Program-made: the position numbers and the translations under genes | In this document: positions 22,850-33,940 of the stretch, piece after piece | Position numbering within the stretch: the first letter of the stretch is position 1 | How the letters are laid out: each line of letters starts with the position of its first letter | The notes under the pieces: generated by a model | Told to the model about the DNA's origin: nothing | Database searches by the model: none | Seen by the model: the letters and a program-made list of their open reading frames with translations, nothing else | DNA from: Mytilus galloprovincialis | Taxonomy: Eukaryota > Mollusca > Bivalvia > Mytilida > Mytilidae | Length of the DNA stretch: 64,000 nucleotides | Direction of reading: 5' to 3' | Assembly: GCF_965363235.1 (NCBI RefSeq) | Contig: NC_134844.1 | Coordinates: 20,194,646 to 20,258,645, forward strand

Positions 22850-23570
22850 TAGTTCAAATTTAGTCAACAGACTGTCGGCATTCCAATGTGTACAAATTGT
22901 GCCCTCTTCTTGCCGACTTGTTTCTTTATTATGAGGGTCGGTTGAAAACAAAACTTTACGACAAAAAAGATGATTTCAGCTTTTTAATTGTGAACTTTCT
23001 AAGTAGCAACATTCCAGCAGCACCTGCATACGGGATATATATCTCCTAATTGATACGATATTCCCGTGCTTGCATTACCTATTGTGATTTTCTTGATAGA
23101 GGGTTGCTGCTCACAATGAAGCTATTTAACCAAAAGTTCCAAATGGTGAAGTTGAAATAATTCCTTCGTAAATTTTACGGACGCCATCACGAGTTGGTTG
23201 ACCGTTATAGAATAACCGTTTCACAAACGATATCGGATACGTTCCTTTCGTTGTAACTACAATCCCCTTCCCTTTCATGAATGTGACCTCCCGAATTATA
23301 CTATTTACCGGATTTGTTATCACATAAGCAACACGATGGGTGCCACATGTGAAGCAGGATCTGCTTACCCTTCCGGAGCACCTGAGATCACCCCTAGTTT
23401 CTTTATGGGGTTCGTGTTGCTTATTCTTTAGTTTTCTATGTTGTGTCATATGTACTATTGTTTGTCTGTTTGTCTTTTTTTCATTTTTAGCCATGGCGTT
23501 GTCAGTTTATTTTCGATTTATAAGTTTGACTGTCCCTATGGTATATTTCGTCCCTCTTTTTTCAGTAGTG
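22850..23570 (+). pseudogene. Decayed Penelope-like RT fragment with tail
   Basis: It starts with a damaged RT motif (VGIPMCTNCALFLADL-like at about 22868). A large deletion follows, including the YIDD region, then LKTKLYDKKDDFS, ISQL-like and tail sequence as in 4430-5025. The strong similarity to the 4255-5030 copy continues to TTTCGTCCCTC. The open frames at 23126-23494 (-) and 23340-23648 (+) are by-products of the tail. Confidence 0.7.
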
Positions 23571-24340
23571 AAGTATACAACTGCACCATGTGGACTGAAA
23601 AGACGAACGAATTCTAATCTTAGGCTATTGTACTACTTAAAGAAGTAATTGCATACACAGATTTGGGATTTCCTTTACATGAGGGACCAATCAGAAGATC
23701 CAATTTGGGTTTCCTTTTTTTATTTCATTCAATCAAAATTGGGAAAAATTTGTTGTATGTGAACAAAAATATATTGAGGTATTAATGGTAAAGATAGGTG
23801 CGGACAAGGCTCTAATTCAAGGAATTTCATTTATCTCTTGAAATGTGCCTACAAGTCTTGCCTTTCATTATGACAATAAATGGGGAATTAAGTGGAAAAC
23901 GGTATACTAATTAAGGACCAGCTACTGATACTACAAATTTCATTACCTAATCCTCGAGATGATTTAAGATTTTGTTTTTAGCAGTCAGGTTTTTTTTTAA
24001 AGTTAGGAATGTTTTATAATATCTTTCCACTGTTCTGAATTATCTACACTAAGTCCTATAAATTCCTACATTATTTCAGCATTGTCTCTTATTTGCTTTG
24101 CATTCGAAAAGTTGAGACCTGTAAGTTCGACGTCTTTTGAGAAAACATGCTGGTGTTGTTGCCCCTAATCATTAAATGACCATCGATAGTTGTCTCATTG
24201 GCAATCATTACATATCATATCTTTGGGGTGGTTTTTTTTTATCAAATTAACTTTTGTTGTCTTTTTGGTTGAGAGAAAAGATTAGTACATGGCTTGTTCT
24301 TGAAAAAAACTGAAAAATTGGATTCAAAAGGGTGTATATG
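23571..24340. other. Spacer with one repeat-end fragment
   Basis: Nothing coding is seen. A 3' end fragment of the 12450-type repeat (GATAGTTGTCTCATTGGCAA) lies at 24185-24204. Confidence 0.4.
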
Positions 24341-24346
24341 TCGTCG

Positions 24347-25681
24347 GCAATAAGTGAAATTAGTCATTCGCATAGAGAGTAAGTCTATCGTCTAAGTAGT
24401 GTTAGAAATTAGTCCAAAATCATGAATAATGTGTGCAGGCATTAAGCTTAATGCCTAAAATATAAATACTAGTATGAGTAAATAAAAATAAATTTATTAC
24501 ATAATAATTATGAAAGCTGAAATTTAAAATATCATCCAACGGAAATAAAATATCTCCATTTGATCTCTCAATTCTACCCTGTGATTGGTGATGTTTCAGC
24601 TTCCCATGAATGGTAACACGTTCTGGCCACAATAATTATAACTCGGATAAGACCTAAGCTGTGAAACCCCGACCATTGTTAATTTGCAGTATATGGGGCG
24701 CATGAAATATTGTGAAAATACCAATTAGACTAAAAGCCACCTTTGAGTCACATTTTGTCGTAAGAACTTTCATTTTACAAAATTTTGAAGATGATCTTAG
24801 AACACCATAAGAAGTTGGTAGTTTCCATCTAGGTTTGATTAAAAATCCATCAAACAAATTTGTCCTTTACTGTTAAAGTCGTTAGATAAAATAGACCACA
24901 CTACTACCCCCTTCCCTATATATATTTTTTTTCGTATTACAGTTTTCACAAAGTAAAAGAAATAGTTCATTAGCGTCATGGGAAATATTAGCATATCCAT
25001 TATTCAGTGTTTAAGCGTGCGGTTTCTTTATGTTCCTTTATCATACAGTTTCTCTAGGCAGACATAGATTTTTAAATTTTCCTCATCATTTTCGTTGACT
25101 TAAGTTATCAACCTCTCAAAACCTCCAATGGTAAAAAATGTCATATTTTTTTTAATTGTTGTAATCGTTTGTTGCATTCTTTTCTGATGATTCCAAAAGT
25201 TTAATCTTTGCCAAAAGATCATGGTACATTTCTCTAGGGTATATGTTCCTTTTATTCCCTGAATTTAGACTGAAAAGATTTATGAAATTTGTTCTCAATA
25301 GACATGTACCCATTTAATGCTATAAATCCAGATAAAGAAGTAAATAAGACATTATGGATTCGGGGAATGTAACAAATTTTTAACAAGAAAATATATTTAT
25401 CCAATACGAAAAATACTAAAATTTGAAGATCTATCAAATGAATCTATATAAATATTAGGTTTACAATTAAGAAAATACTCAATATTAAGAATAAATCACC
25501 GAATATGTATAAATTCCAGAATTCACTTATTTCCTTAAATCATGTTCGGCAATAAGTTGAATAATCATCATCAGATTTCAGGAAATAAGGTTAATGTCTG
25601 GAATTTTCAGCTAATAACTTAATGCCTAGGCGTTAGCTTACTGCTTAGGATTTAAGCTTAATGCATAATTTCACTTATTGC
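24347..25681. mobile_element. 1.3-kb element with perfect 16-bp inverted ends
   Basis: The left end GCAATAAGTGAAATTA (24347-24362) has an exact reverse complement at 25666-25681. Just inside both ends are palindromic GCATTAAGC/GCTTAATGC words: a perfect 16-bp palindrome at 24439-24454, and AACTTAATGCC..TTAAGCTTAATGC at 25616-25664. The interior shows only short open frames and no transposase. It looks like a non-autonomous DNA transposon with subterminal repeats. No clear target-site duplication was found. Confidence 0.6.
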
Positions 25682-25829
25682 TAACATATATAATCAAAGA
25701 GCAGATTGCTCTGAGGGATACGATTGCCATTGTTTTCATTGATACATGTATTAGTATTATTTTCAAAAATAATTCAACTGCACGTGTAAAATGCTCGTAA
25801 AATGTTATTTACGTAATCTAAATATGTAT

Positions 25830-26145
25830 AGGGGGAGGGTTGAGATCTCATAAACATGTTTAACCCCGCCGCAATTTTGCGCCTGTCCCAAGTCAGGAGC
25901 CTCTGGCCTTTGTTAGTCTTGTATGATTTTAAATTTTAGTTTCTTGTGTATAATTCGGAGTTTAGTATGACGTCCATTATCACTGTACTATTATGCATAT
26001 TTTAGGGGCCAGCTGAAGGACACCTACGGGTGCGGGAATTCTCGCTACATTGAAGACCCATTGGTTGCCTTCGGCTGTTGTTTGCTCTATGGTCGGGTGG
26101 TTGTCGCTTTGACATATTCACCATTTCCTTTCTCAATTTTATTCA
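25830..26145 (+). repeat. Solo 3' UTR of the Penelope-like element
   Basis: It is very similar to 40598-40912 throughout: GGGGGAGGGTTGAGATCTCA, CCCGCCGC, GCGCCTGTCCCAAGTCAGGA, GGGGCCAGCTGAAGGAC, GTGCGGGAATT, and the end TTTGACATATTC..CTCAATTTTA. It is a 5'-truncated copy, as expected from incomplete reverse transcription. Confidence 0.75.
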
Positions 26146-26500
26146 ACTTTAACAGCAGTCACTGAGAGTGAGAGAAGGTGTTTCACTTCGTACCTTATCA
26201 CCTATTACGTGGTGGAACCCCATTCCTAACTCTTAGAATATTTAATTTCCTTTGGGTCAGTGGGCATGACTCCTTTCCGTACACATTCCTCTGTTATTAA
26301 TTGCGATCGGTTTTAATATAATACGACGTCTATCGACAGAACGAGTTAATTTTTCTCGACGTATCGTCGTTGGACGAAAGTTACTTACGGAAGGGAGAAA
26401 ACTCGAAGCGATAATAAGGAAGACTCCTCTTTGGCTGAAGGGGTGTTCTAGTTACACCTTTACGTTGTAGACTACATTTATTTTAATTTAAATGATGCAT
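26146..26500. other. Spacer, no gene seen
   Basis: This stretch is richer in CG than its surroundings, with ACGACGTCTATCG, TCGACGTATCGTCG and similar words near 26320-26370. No open frame or known repeat was recognised. Confidence 0.35.
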
Positions 26501-26507
26501 ATGATTT

Positions 26508-26766
26508 TAATAATATTAACGGTATCAATTTTCTTGCACCAGATGCGCATTTCGACAATACATGTCTCTTCAGTGATGCTCGTGGCCAAAATATTTGAAA
26601 TCCAAAACTTATATAAAAGATGAAGAGCTATAACCCAAAAGGTCCAAAAAGTATAGCCAAATCCGTGAAAGGAATCAGAGCTTTGCATGAGGGAGATACA
26701 TTCCTTAATTTATAATAATTTCTATCATTTTGTAACAGCAAATTTTAATAACACAAAAAAAATCCG
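26508..26766. repeat. Near-identical direct repeat, copy 1
   Basis: This 259-bp segment reappears at 26860-27118 with no difference that I could see. The intervening 93 bp include a GGTGATACCCTCGGGG..CCCAGTG stretch found inverted at 37361-37414. Part of the unit (GCGCATTTCGACAATACATG) recalls a common mussel repeat. Confidence 0.85.
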
Positions 26767-26859
26767 TATTTTCATGCCAGTACCGAAGTACTGGCTACTG
26801 GGCTGGTGATACCCTCGGGGACTAATAGTCCACCAGCAGAGGCATCGACCCAGTGATAG

Positions 26860-27118
26860 TAATAATATTAACGGTATCAATTTTCTTGCACCAGATGCGC
26901 ATTTCGACAATACATGTCTCTTCAGTGATGCTCGTGGCCAAAATATTTGAAATCCAAAACTTATATAAAAGATGAAGAGCTATAACCCAAAAGGTCCAAA
27001 AAGTATAGCCAAATCCGTGAAAGGAATCAGAGCTTTGCATGAGGGAGATACATTCCTTAATTTATAATAATTTCTATCATTTTGTAACAGCAAATTTTAA
27101 TAACACAAAAAAAATCCG
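26860..27118. repeat. Near-identical direct repeat, copy 2
   Basis: This is the partner of 26508-26766 at an offset of exactly 352 bp. The similarity stops at AATCCG in both. Confidence 0.85.
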
Positions 27119-27728
27119 CAATTTTTAAATTATGCAACAACAATAACCCTCAATAGCAGACAGACATAGAAAAGATCTCGTGAGTTTCAAATTAATCAAT
27201 GGAGTATGGAATCCAGAGCAACCATTCAATCTGATACCCCTTCAAATAAGAAAACTATACGCATGCGCATACTTACGTAAACAAACCCTAGACTTGGGAT
27301 TTGTAGCAAGGACGTATATTAAATGTTAATTAAACGACCTCAATTTCTTTATGGAAGTACAGTATCAAATATCAGCTTCATAACGGTGACATATAAGAAA
27401 ACTCCAATTCAGTTCTTATGACAGAAATAGATTTATCGATCTGAATTCAGAGAATTCTCGCATGTTATCAAACTGGGGAATTCCCTCTGACGTGTTTCTA
27501 AATTTATAAAAACACTACATATAAATACTGCTTAATTTTGATTTTCCGTGTTGTTAAAAACACGCATCCAAGTCAAGGGAAATATCGAAACATGAAGATT
27601 ATGAGAAGAACATTAAAGGACAGTTGTTTAAATTCAATCCTTTTGTTTTTTATACCATTTAAAGCAAGACAATCTCAAGAATCTGAGATGTTCTTTGATG
27701 TTTAGAATAAAACGGTTGACGTGAGGAC

Positions 27729-28508
27729 ATGGCCCTGAGTCAATGGTATATTATCTACTTCAAATGCAAAAAGCGATCAAAAAAGGAAGACCCATGGGAA
27801 TGCAAAATATGCCAAAAGATATATAAAAATGAAGACGCTAAACTCCTTGAATGTCAAAGATGTAAAGAACATTTTTGCATAAAATGCTTAAATAAATCAA
27901 AAACTGAATATGAAATATTAAGCAACTCAGACACAATGTGGTTCTGCGCCCCATGTAGACAAGTAGTTGAAGAACACATAGTTACTGATCTGAAAATCGA
28001 AGAGAGATGCCGAGAGATCATGGACAACTATGAGCAAAGAATAAATGATATAGAAATCGCCGTAGAAAAGAAATGTGATAAAGAAGAAGTAAGAGATATA
28101 GTAAGCCAGGAGATTATAAAACACAAATGTGACGAGGAAAGAGTAAGAGAAATAGCTAAAGAAGAAGCATTAAATGGAGGGGCAGTAGCTAATGTTGTAT
28201 CCGAGGATATTGAAGGTGGAGTGCTACCAAATCAAGGAACAGTAACCACAGTACTAGAGGAAATAAATGAGAGAAAAACTAGGGAAAATAATCTGATCAT
28301 ATTTGGGATAACATAAAATGAGTCGGAAAATAAACAAGAAAGAATAGAACATGATGTAGAGAATATAGTCCAACTCTTTAAAGATGCCAAGATAACATTG
28401 GATATTGAAAACATCAGAAAAACACAAAGACTAGGGAAATATGATAAAGAAAAAACAAACAGACCTCTATTAGTCCATTTGCATAGACTCAAAACTAACC
28501 CTATTTAG
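27729..28508 (+). pseudogene. LINE N-terminal part: PHD finger and coiled coil, broken
   Basis: The frame opens at the ATG at 27729. Residues about 24-76 hold a PHD-like zinc finger: ECKIC, LECQRC, FCIKC and FCAPC pairs. The place usually taken by His is a Cys (CKEHFCIKC). A Lys- and Glu-rich stretch with coiled-coil character follows, then NNLIIFGIT. TAA at 28314 interrupts the frame, which would otherwise continue in the same phase (ENIRKTQRLGKYDKEKTNRP region) to TAG at 28506. A one-base shift near 28475-28490 then leads into the downstream frame. The role in the family is RNA binding or chaperoning for retrotransposition. Confidence 0.75.
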
Positions 28509-28512
28509 AAAC

Positions 28513-31500
28513 ATGCATTATATCAGATCATATCCCAAATACCAAAAAGTAAATGTAAGCAATGACCTTACACAAAGTGAGAGAGAAGAAGAAAAGAGAC
28601 TGTGGGCTGAGGCAAAAAAAACTTCAAGAAAACAACTCGGGGGACTTCCTGTTCAAATTGCGGGGACCGCCATGGACGAGGAAAGTAGTAAAAATAAAAA
28701 GGTGAAAAGAGAGACAAAAAATGTAAATATAAATGTACAAAAGAAGGGAAAGGTTTTTAACGGCAATGTAAATAACTTTACAGTTCTACCGAAATTGAAC
28801 TGTTTTTATACTAATGCAGATCAGCTATTCAACAAAATGTCAGAATTGATCGTTCGTACAAGAGACAACAAACCAAATATCATTGGTATAACAGAAGTAA
28901 AACCGAAAGCTAATAGATATAAACCATCAACAGCGGAATATTCAATACCAGAGGTAGGAAATTACAAAATGTTTGAGAAAAACATAAAGTCAGATGAAGG
29001 AAGAGGCCTTTTAATGTATGTAGACTCCAACCTAGAAGCTACAGAAATTACAATGAAGACAGAGTTTCAGGAAAATTTATTTATAAAAGTAAAACTTAAT
29101 CAAAATGACAAACTCCTTGTGGGTCTGATATATAGAACCCCATCCAACAGTTCCAAGGAATACAATGATAAGCTAGTAAACCTAATGTCAGAGGCAACAG
29201 ATATGGGGTACTCACACATACTCATTATGGGAGATTTTAATTATCCTGAAATAAACTGGGAAACATGGAACACAAAGGGGGATAGACCAAACAGCACTGA
29301 AAATAAATTTCTGGAAGCACTACAAGATAATTTTCTGTACCAACACACAACAAAACCAACACGATGGAGAGGAGCTGACACACCCCATACACTTGATTTA
29401 CTAATCACAAATGAAGAAGAGATGATTTCAAACCTAGAATATATGAGCCCGCTTGGAAAAAGTTACCACTGCGTCCTATCCTTTGATTTTAACTGTTATG
29501 TAAATATAAAAAGAGCACCGAAAATAGCTAATCTGTACAATCATGGAAATTACAAAGAATTTATTCAAGAGCTGAATAAAATAGACTGGCATAATAAGCT
29601 AAATGCGGAAAATTCCATTGATAAAAATTGGAATTATTTTTTAACCATTTTAAAAGAATTAGAGAGCAGATTTGTACCAACAAAAACTATGACACAAATA
29701 GGAAAAAAGAGAAATATATTTCCAATAGATAAAAAGACGAGAGAGTTAATTAGAAGGAAAACTATTCTATCCAAAAAAATTATAACTAAACAAGATCCAG
29801 AAACAAGAGCTGAATACAATAAAGTCAGAAACCAGGCCAAAACATCAGTCAATAAACAAAAGAAATTATTCGAAAAAGGATTATCTGAAAATGCCAAAAG
29901 AAACCCAAAGGCTATATGGAGCTACATAAAATCCAAATCAAAGACCAGGGAAGGTATAGGGGACCTACATGTAGATACAGAAGATGTAAAATCCGAAAAA
30001 ACAGATGACAATAAACAAAAGGCTGAGATACTATCAGAATATTTTACAAGCGTATTCACTTATGAACCACAAGGCAATATTCCAGAGCCTAAGCATATTC
30101 CATTAGATAAAAAAATAGAGGAATTAAATATTGGCACTGATTTGGTTTTGAAACACCTACAGAAAATAAAAACGGATAAATCACCCGGCCCTGATAATTT
30201 ACACCCAAGACTGTTGTTTGAAGTCAAAGAAGGTATAGCTGAACCACTTGGCATCATTTTTAGCCAATCTTTAACACAAAAAGTAGTTCCAAAGGATTGG
30301 AAAAGCGCCCTAGTGAGTGCAATATTCAAAAAAGGGAATAAATCACAAGCTAAAAATTATAGACCAGTAAGTCTCACATCAGTCGTCTGTAAAATAATGG
30401 AGAAAATAATAAGAGAACATATAATTAATTACATGAAAGAAAATAAACTATTTTCAAACAAACAATACGGATTTATCTCTGGGAGATCGACATCACTACA
30501 ACTATTAGAGGTAATAGATAAATGGACAGAAGCTATAGACAATGGCTATGAGATTGACTGCATATATACAGACTTCATGAAAGCCTTTGATACAGTACCC
30601 CACAGACGACTCGTTAAGAAAATCGAAAATTTTGGGATAACTAATCCATTCCTAGAGTGGATTACAGATTTTCTATCGTAAAGAAAACAACGAGTTTCAG
30701 TTAATGGGGAAACATCAGAGTGGAAAGATGTAACATCAGGAATTCCACAAGGCTCAGTATTAGGTCCCCTGTTATTTGTTCTATACATAAATGATTTGCC
30801 AGATTGCGTGACATCAGGTGCCTACTTATTTGCGGATGACACAAAAATCTTTAGAATTATTGAAAGCAAAACAGATCAAACAATATTGCAAGATGATCTA
30901 AAAAATCTCGAGAAATGGAGTGATACATGGCTGTTGAAGTTCCATCCAGAAAAATGCAAACACCAAAATATAAGTAGAGGGGTAAGAGAAGAAAAGACAA
31001 GTTACAAACTATTAGGTCATGATATAAGTAAATGTCAAGAAGAGAAAGATATTGGAGTAGTAATTGATGAAGATCTAACCTTTGAAAGACACATATGCGA
31101 AAAAGTGAACAAAGCTAATTCAACTTTTGCCGCAATTAGAAGGACATTTAAAAACTTAAACGAAAAAATCTTCATACCTCTATACAAAACATTAGTGCGA
31201 ACACACTTAGACTATGCTAGCTCTGTATGGTCACCTTTTAAAAAGAAATCCATTGACAAAATCGAAAATGTACAAAAAAGGGCAACACGACAGATACCAG
31301 GATTCAATAAACTGAGCTACCCGGAAAGACTGAAAAAACTTAAGCTGCCAACATTGTCATATAGAATGGTCCGAGGGGACATGATTGAGACATATAAGAT
31401 ACTAAATGGTAATTACGATCCAGAAACGAGTTCATTCCTTAAATTAATTTCAAGCACTGAAAATAGACATAGCACAAGAGTAAACAGTAATAAAATCATT

Positions 31501-31635
31501 CACCAACGATTCAAAACAAGTCTGAGGAAAAACAGTTTTTCTGTAAGAATAGCCAAATTATGGAACAAGTTACCAGATAAAGTAACTAAAGCGCCATCTA
31601 TAAACTCATTCAAAAATAGACTAGATAGGTACTAG
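28513..31635 (+). pseudogene. LINE endonuclease and reverse transcriptase, one stop codon
   Basis: One frame runs 1041 codons except for TAA at 30679-30681 (a FLS-stop-RKQRV context). Endonuclease signs: the catalytic Glu in IIGITEVKPK, GLIYRTPSN, IMGDFNYPEINW, HTLDLLIT and a SYH in place of SDH. RT signs: YRPVSLTSVVCKIMEK, TDFMKAFDTVPH, SGIPQGSVLGPLLF and the active site LFADDTKIF. The C-terminal HLDYASSVWSP, NVQKRATRQI and YPERLKKLKLPTLSYR are classic for the CR1/Jockey group. The first 90 or so codons look like the tail of ORF1 and read straight into the endonuclease. The open frame after the stop (30796-31635) is the rest of the same RT. Without the stop it would be almost intact. Confidence 0.88.
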
Positions 31636-31810
31636 GAGTACGAAGAAATCTATTATTCTGATTATCGAGCTGAATTAACCGGAAGCAGCATCAGAAATAA
31701 TGGAGACAATATTCAATTATATGAGTCTGGTGAAGAGGAACCGTGAGGATCCTGTACCGGAAAACATCATTAAGTATCATTAAGTAAGTATAAGTCTACA
31801 GATTGCTTAA

Positions 31811-32735
31811 AAGCAATCGTATCCCAAAAAGTAATTTCAAGACTTTAGGAATTTGATCTATATATAAAAACATCATTAAACTTGAGCAACACATCAATCT
31901 AGGTAACATCACATACTTATATGTGATCATTCACAATAAAGAAACTTGCATGTAAGATGAAATATATTCCGTTTTACTAGCAGTATGTACCATTGCATTA
32001 TGTTACTCCAAACGCATGACATATTGTTTTCATCCGTATTTTTGTTATTGATCTTCTTTCAATGATCTTTGTCCTTGCAATTTCTTAGGTTCTATTTGAC
32101 CAATCTTCTTAAAAATACATTGTTAATCACAACGAGAGATATCATATGTTGATGTGTAGTTAGATCTTTGAATTTTAAATGGCCATTGTTACCACGGAAA
32201 GTACAAACATGTAAATAATAACATCTTGGTGTTTTATGCATAATTTGGGTAAACCTGAACTATCAATCATAAATTTTTTATACAATATGGTGTCTACTAT
32301 ATACTAGGTTTTTTGTGATTTTTAGTATCCTCGAAACTTTCCGGAATATGTTCAACCGTAGAAACGAACGGTAAAATAGAAAAAGTAGAATTCTTAATGA
32401 CAATTGAATCAAATATAAACAAATTGTTGTTATCTGCAAGAGATAGGGGCGAAATATACCAGAAGGCCAGTCAAACTCATTAATTGTAATGTAAATATTT
32501 GGGAAAAGTTTAACAACAATTCAATAGGTCAACCGTCACCATGAAAACACCAAAAATTCAAAAATATAAAAATGCTTCAAACTTCATAAATCTTCACCAC
32601 AATGTCAATTAACAGGTATATTTCGACATTAAAATGTTCAAAATGGCTTCCGATTAGTTGCAATTGGAGGAGGTGACATCTCTATTTTTTTTGTAGTTTT
32701 CAATTATCTGTGTAGTATTGTTACTGTTAACAATA
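31811..32735. other. Spacer between LINE and receptor D duplicon, no gene seen
   Basis: AT-rich, no open frame of note. I recognise nothing here. Confidence 0.35.
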
Positions 32736-32739
32736 TGAA

Positions 32740-33940
32740 CACTTTATTGACCAGATGTTTTCAACAAACAGCTTCTGCTATATTGTCAACTCTCTTAAGC
32801 AACAAACACATTTTGACACCAGTTTTCAGATTAAATTCCAAATTTTATTTCTTTGATTGAAATTATCAACCTGTAGCTGGACTTTTTTGAATCATTAGAC
32901 CATAGAGGTTGACTGAAGTATGCATGATCACCTAATGGTTTTCTGTCGACCGACAATGAAACCATTGCCAAAGTTGGGCCTCCGTTTGGCTGCACGTGAT
33001 GTACAAAATTGCATAAACGTCTGGTCAGAATAGGGACATTAATTTCAATGCCTCGAGTAGAGGTATTACTCTGCTCTTTTTACGCTAAGAAACATTGCAA
33101 CAAATTCTTTGGGGGTTTGTAGGTTGCCAGTTTCAAGGCTAAATTTCTATCCCGATCTTATATACTTTCTTTCCTAGTGGTATTCCATATGCCCCTCCAA
33201 TCATATCGATAGACTCCCTATAGCAGAGCAAACCTATCGTGTTTATTATAAATTTGTTCTCGTCCTGAAGATGTATGAGGTATTCGCTATTAGACGGAAA
33301 GCAAACATCATATTTTCGATCTTTCTTCGCATGATAGAATAAGTGAATTCGTATAATCAGGAGACATTTTTTTGTCTAATGCTTAGTCCGTTTCTGTGTG
33401 TGTTACATTTTAATGTTGTGTCGTTGTTCTCCTCTTATATTTAATGCGTTTCTCTCAGTTTTAGTTTGTTACCCCGATTTCGTTTCTTTGTCCATGGATT
33501 TATGAGTTTTGAACATCGGTATACTACTGTTGCCTTTATTTACGAAGTATGATTTTGCCAGAACAGTACAATTTTATCTTCACAAACTTGCCTCCAAATA
33601 AGATAATATTAAAATGAATTTCTAATTAAATTTCCAACAAAATAACACATATTTACATAAATGTCCCAACGATTATCTTTGGATGATACCTGTGGAAAAA
33701 TACACGAGATTTTCAAAAATAAACAGAACAATCACCTACTTATACCAACTTACAAAAAATGTATGTATATTTAATCAAATCTTCCACCCGTGACATCTGC
33801 CGATGTATAATAATTAAAGGGCATACGGAAAACATAACTTAAAGGTTTTCTGGGAAAGGAAGTGAAGTCATATAGAAAAGAAATATATATTCGTTTATCT
33901 ATTCACACTTTTATTCTGACATATAGGCATACATAATAGT
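32740..33940. repeat. 5' flank of receptor duplicon D
   Basis: It matches 14820-15927 (copy C) and, more closely, 37586-37827 plus 40913-41367 (copy E). Against E it contains two extra blocks: about 145 bp at 33055-33230 and a 175-bp dispersed repeat at 33368-33540. The rest (for example GGCTGCACGTGATGTACAAA and GATTATCTTTGGAT) is nearly identical between D and E, so this duplication is young. Confidence 0.75.
33368..33540 (+). repeat. Dispersed repeat insertion with known empty site
   Basis: It is the same family as 17826 and 19190. The E duplicon reads AATCAGGAACAATCTTTTT straight into ACGAAGTATG at 40965-40989, while D has the repeat between these points. This defines the insert as roughly TTGTCTAATGC to TTGCCTTTAT. 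Confidence 0.75.

Larger units (their letters stand above)
27700..31810 (+). mobile_element. CR1-like non-LTR retrotransposon, nearly full length
   Basis: In order it has a PHD-type zinc finger, a charged coiled-coil-like region, an APE endonuclease, a reverse transcriptase and a CR1-type C-terminal region. The 3' end near 31770-31800 has short TCATTAAGTA repeats, in keeping with the microsatellite ends of CR1 elements. It has two in-frame nonsense codons and one frameshift, so it is recent but inactive. The 5' limit is uncertain (somewhere in 27540-27720). Details are in the two entries below. Confidence 0.85.
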
